Source: Strigops habroptila (lineage: Eukaryota; Chordata; Aves; Psittaciformes; Psittacidae). Taken from it: 64,000 nucleotides of DNA. The stretch lies in NCBI RefSeq assembly GCF_004027225.2, contig NC_044284.2, positions 44,502,420-44,566,419 of the forward strand, given 5' to 3'. Shown here piece by piece: positions 61,263 through 64,000 of the stretch (the first letter of the stretch is position 1; every line of letters begins with the position of its first letter). The notes beneath the pieces are model-generated. The model did no database searches. It was not told where the DNA came from and saw nothing but the letters and a program-made list of their open reading frames with translations. The position numbers were made by a program, and so were the translations under genes.

Positions 61263-63902
61263 GTCAAACGCTGGAGAAACCATGGCCTGGTCTGAGTCTG
61301 TAGATACAATACTAGCTAATAAAGGTAAGAAGAGAAAAATACTTTTTTTTAAAACATGCATCAACCCAGTTCACAAACGTTACCATCAGGTTTTCACACT
61401 GCTTTCCAGTTGGACTTTCCATATGCTTTGAACCACACCAATGCTAGGGGCATGCAATCTGCTGTGCTGAAAGGCAGAGGGGGCATGTTTCTGCAAGCTG
61501 CAAACACAATATACCTCTGGTCATTGCTTAAGGGACATTTAAGAAGGCAGAAGTCCTCTGAAAGAGTTTTGATTTAAGATAACTTGTTAAACTCTCCATG
61601 CAATGGTTCTCTTTCTCTTTTTTGCAATTAAAAAAAACCCCAAACCCACCAAACCAAACCCAAAACCTTTTCTTAGGTATTCCTGTTACAACGAAATATA
61701 TATGCTGTGCATTGGCTTTCAGTCAAACAAAAAATGATAATTTCTAGTTTATCCAAAGTCACTTCTCTAGTAGATCCCATTCCTACTGACCTGAAACTTC
61801 AGACCACATGTAACTTTAAAATTTTCTTGCTGCTGCCCCATTTTCTGCAGTAACTTTGTAGCCCGGACCCTGGGGTGCCTCCACACTGTATCTGAACAGT
61901 ATTAACTTGACTAACAGAACTTAATTTGGGTGCTGTCAGCTTTCTTCTCTAAAAGCTTGCAATTTGGATTAAGTTTAAATGAATTTCGTCCAAACAAACC
62001 TTTCTTTGTTTCATTTTTTTTCTCTTAAAAGCGTAAAAAATGCTGAACAAAGAAACAACAAAGAGTCCATGTCTTTGTCCAAGTCATTATTTGAAAGAAG
62101 ATGGAAGGGCTGTTTAGGCAGGGTAACCTCAGCTCTGAGAGAAGCACACTACTGCAATATGACTTAGTTTTCTGATTGCTTCTTAAAGTAGAAGTGAGCG
62201 TCAAATCCCTAATTTCCTAGTCACTTAAAATCGTCTTGAAGACCGAAATCTCCAGGATCCCGTTTTAACTAGTGTATCAATGCTACAGAGACCAGACCAC
62301 AGCAGGGAGGTATTGGGAGCTTTCCTCAGTTAGTAACTCTCAGAAAGAATTTTTAGTCAATTTAGCATTGCTATAGTTTCATGTCCTATTTATTTCTCCC
62401 ACAACAGCCTCTTAAGACTAACTGCTGGCTGATATGCCAAACAATGTCAGACACAAAAGTTACACTATATATAATGCACATATATATACACACACACGTG
62501 TATATACATACATATGATTTGCATTGGTCTTTCAGTTTTCTTCTACCCATCATCTCATGCATTTTTTCTCCAGATGGCTTGGCAGCTTTTAGGACATTTT
62601 TAAAGTCAGAGTTCAGTGAGGAGAATGTGGAGTTCTGGCTAGCCTGTGAGGACTTCAAGAAAACCAAGTCCTCTGCTAAGATTGCCTCAAAAGCCCAAAA
62701 GATTTATTCTGACTTTATACAACCTGATGCTCCAAAGGAGGTAAATAGTTTTCTGTGTGTACTTTGGGTACTGAGGGTGGGAATCAATTGTAAAGTTCAG
62801 GTGCAAACTTCCAGGAATGACAGAAAATACAATTCGATGTGGCTGTATTTGCATTTTCATGTCAATTATTTACCAGGTAGAAAACACTGCATGGGACTCT
62901 GTAAAGCAAAATAAGACCTTTTATGGTACATACATTCTTCACAGAGGGCATGGGTTTATCTCACCTTCTAAAATTTCCACCTTAAGATTTAACGAAATAT
63001 ATATTCAATAGAATTTGTTTTCTCTAACCATTTTAATAATGCAATAAGCACCATTTCCTCCATATTTTAGGTACCAGTATATTGGAATGTTAATGATTGT
63101 GTTTGTTCTTTTGTACAGGTATTTTGACATGATAAAAATTAAAATGCAAACTTGCAAAAAATTTCCATCACAGCATTCAGTTTTATCATTACTTAAAAAA
63201 TGCTTACGATGAAGGAAGGAACTGCTAATTAATTATTGTTCATGTTCTACTCCCTAACAATCTTTAACACTCATGTTTTTGCCTCTGTCAGTGCATGTGC
63301 TTTGAGTGTCCCCATGTCTTACATATGATTGAAATCCATTTTTTTATAAAAAATTCTTACAAAATACATAAGGACAAAACCTAAACAGATGCTGAGTACC
63401 TTCATCACTAATTTACTCTTTGGTAATCAGTACTTCAAATGATTTACCTTGGCAAAAGATGATGAGATAATCAGAAGCAAGTTTTTCCTCTTTTTTTTAG
63501 CAGCAATGCCATCTTTTTAAGAGCTAAATAAAATAAAGAATTCAATATGTTAGAAAATTAAGGGCTGACCTTCCTGCTTATTTGCATCAGCCAGGTTATC
63601 TGGGGGGAAATTCAAATGCAGAGTGTCCCCTGCACAGGAACAGACCTCAGCTTTCCAACCAAACTGACATTGGTTTTATGCTTCCTTTCTTCCTACAGAT
63701 TAATATTGACTTCCAAACTAAAACCCACATCTCTCAGAATATCTCCGAGCCCACTCTCAGCTGCTTTGATGATGCTCAGAGGTTAGTCTATAGTCTCATG
63801 GCAAAGGACTCTTTTCCCAGGTTTCTAAGGTCAGAAGTGTACAAGGAACTGGTAAAGAAGCAACAGAATGGAAATCGGAAGAGATGGCTCCCATTTTCGT
63901 GA
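61263..63902 (+). CDS. RGS21: Regulator of G-protein signalling 21, three 3' coding exons
   Basis: RGS21 is the smallest R4 RGS protein, little more than the RGS box, known from taste and other chemosensory cells, where it restrains G-alpha signalling. Exons: 61263-61324 (62 nt, donor GTAAGA), 62574-62740 (167 nt, donor GTAAAT) and 63699-63902 (stop TGA). They encode [20 protein letters not shown], then [20 protein letters not shown] and [20 protein letters not shown], then [33 protein letters not shown] and the tail KRWLPFS (human KKWLPFL). The INIDF start and LMAKD (not LMEKD) are marks of RGS21. The last exon encodes 67 residues, as in human. The human protein starts with nine residues from a separate exon, which I could not find here. 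An ATG in exon 61263-61324 has an ideal context (ACCATGG) and could serve as start. RGS21 follows RGS18 on the same strand. Confidence 0.93.
62467..62515. repeat. TA/CA-rich low-complexity repeat in an RGS21 intron
   Basis: Alternating TATATA and CACACACA runs about 60-100 bases before the 62574 acceptor. It adjoins but does not include the polypyrimidine tract of that exon. Confidence 0.75.
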
Positions 63903-63968
63903 GAAAATACCCAACGGATTATGAATTTGTAAATGTCTCCCATTGCAACTTAGTACAGTTAGTATTTT

Positions 63969-63974
63969 ATTAAA
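63969..63974 (+). terminator. Possible poly(A) signal for RGS21
   Basis: ATTAAA, the common variant signal, 67 bases after the stop codon. Further signals may lie beyond the window. Confidence 0.35.
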
Positions 63975-64000
63975 CTGATTGTACAAGCCAGATCTAAATT

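Noticed and set aside
62381-62914. 177-codon plus-strand frame containing an RGS box
   Set aside because: It is RGS21 exon 62574-62740 extended by chance into both introns.

Overview
The window is vertebrate nuclear DNA from a sauropsid, most likely a bird. It carries intron-split genes with GT/AG splice sites, moderate to low GC between genes, and several CR1 LINE remnants of the avian/reptilian type. Four genes of the R4 subfamily of regulators of G-protein signalling (RGS) can be read exon by exon: RGS5 (+, 5' part outside the window), RGS4 (-), RGS18 (+) and RGS21 (+, first coding exon not found).

Layout: positions 1-1320 hold the 5' part of a CR1 element on the minus strand, with an open ORF1 running off the left edge. 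It sits upstream of the visible RGS5 exons, presumably in an RGS5 intron. RGS5 exons lie at 3253-4261, followed by a tail-to-tail interval with a GGATGGCA minisatellite. RGS4 lies on the minus strand, with coding exons from 15361 down to 10304, a TATA box near 15490 and a poly(A) signal near 8873. A gene-poor block of about 27 kb (15.6-42.4 kb) follows. It contains short repeats, two hairpin-forming sequences and an isolated CpG island at about 35.04-35.32 kb. RGS18 occupies 42398-50727, with a poly(A) signal at 52046. A dead CR1 copy lies at 58.7-59.9 kb, and RGS21 at 61263-63902 ends the window.

All four proteins are small RGS-box GTPase-accelerating proteins that shorten signalling by Gi/o and Gq alpha subunits. 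From family knowledge, RGS5 acts in vascular mural cells, RGS4 in brain and heart, RGS18 in megakaryocytes, platelets or thrombocytes, and RGS21 in taste and other chemosensory cells. All four share the same internal exon design (a 62-nt exon, then a 167-nt exon, then the terminal exon) with the same phases, which points to origin by tandem duplication. In human, RGS4/RGS5 and RGS18/RGS21 lie in two separate 1q regions. Here they are neighbours, which suggests that the sauropsid order keeps, or has re-created, one ancestral R4 RGS cluster.
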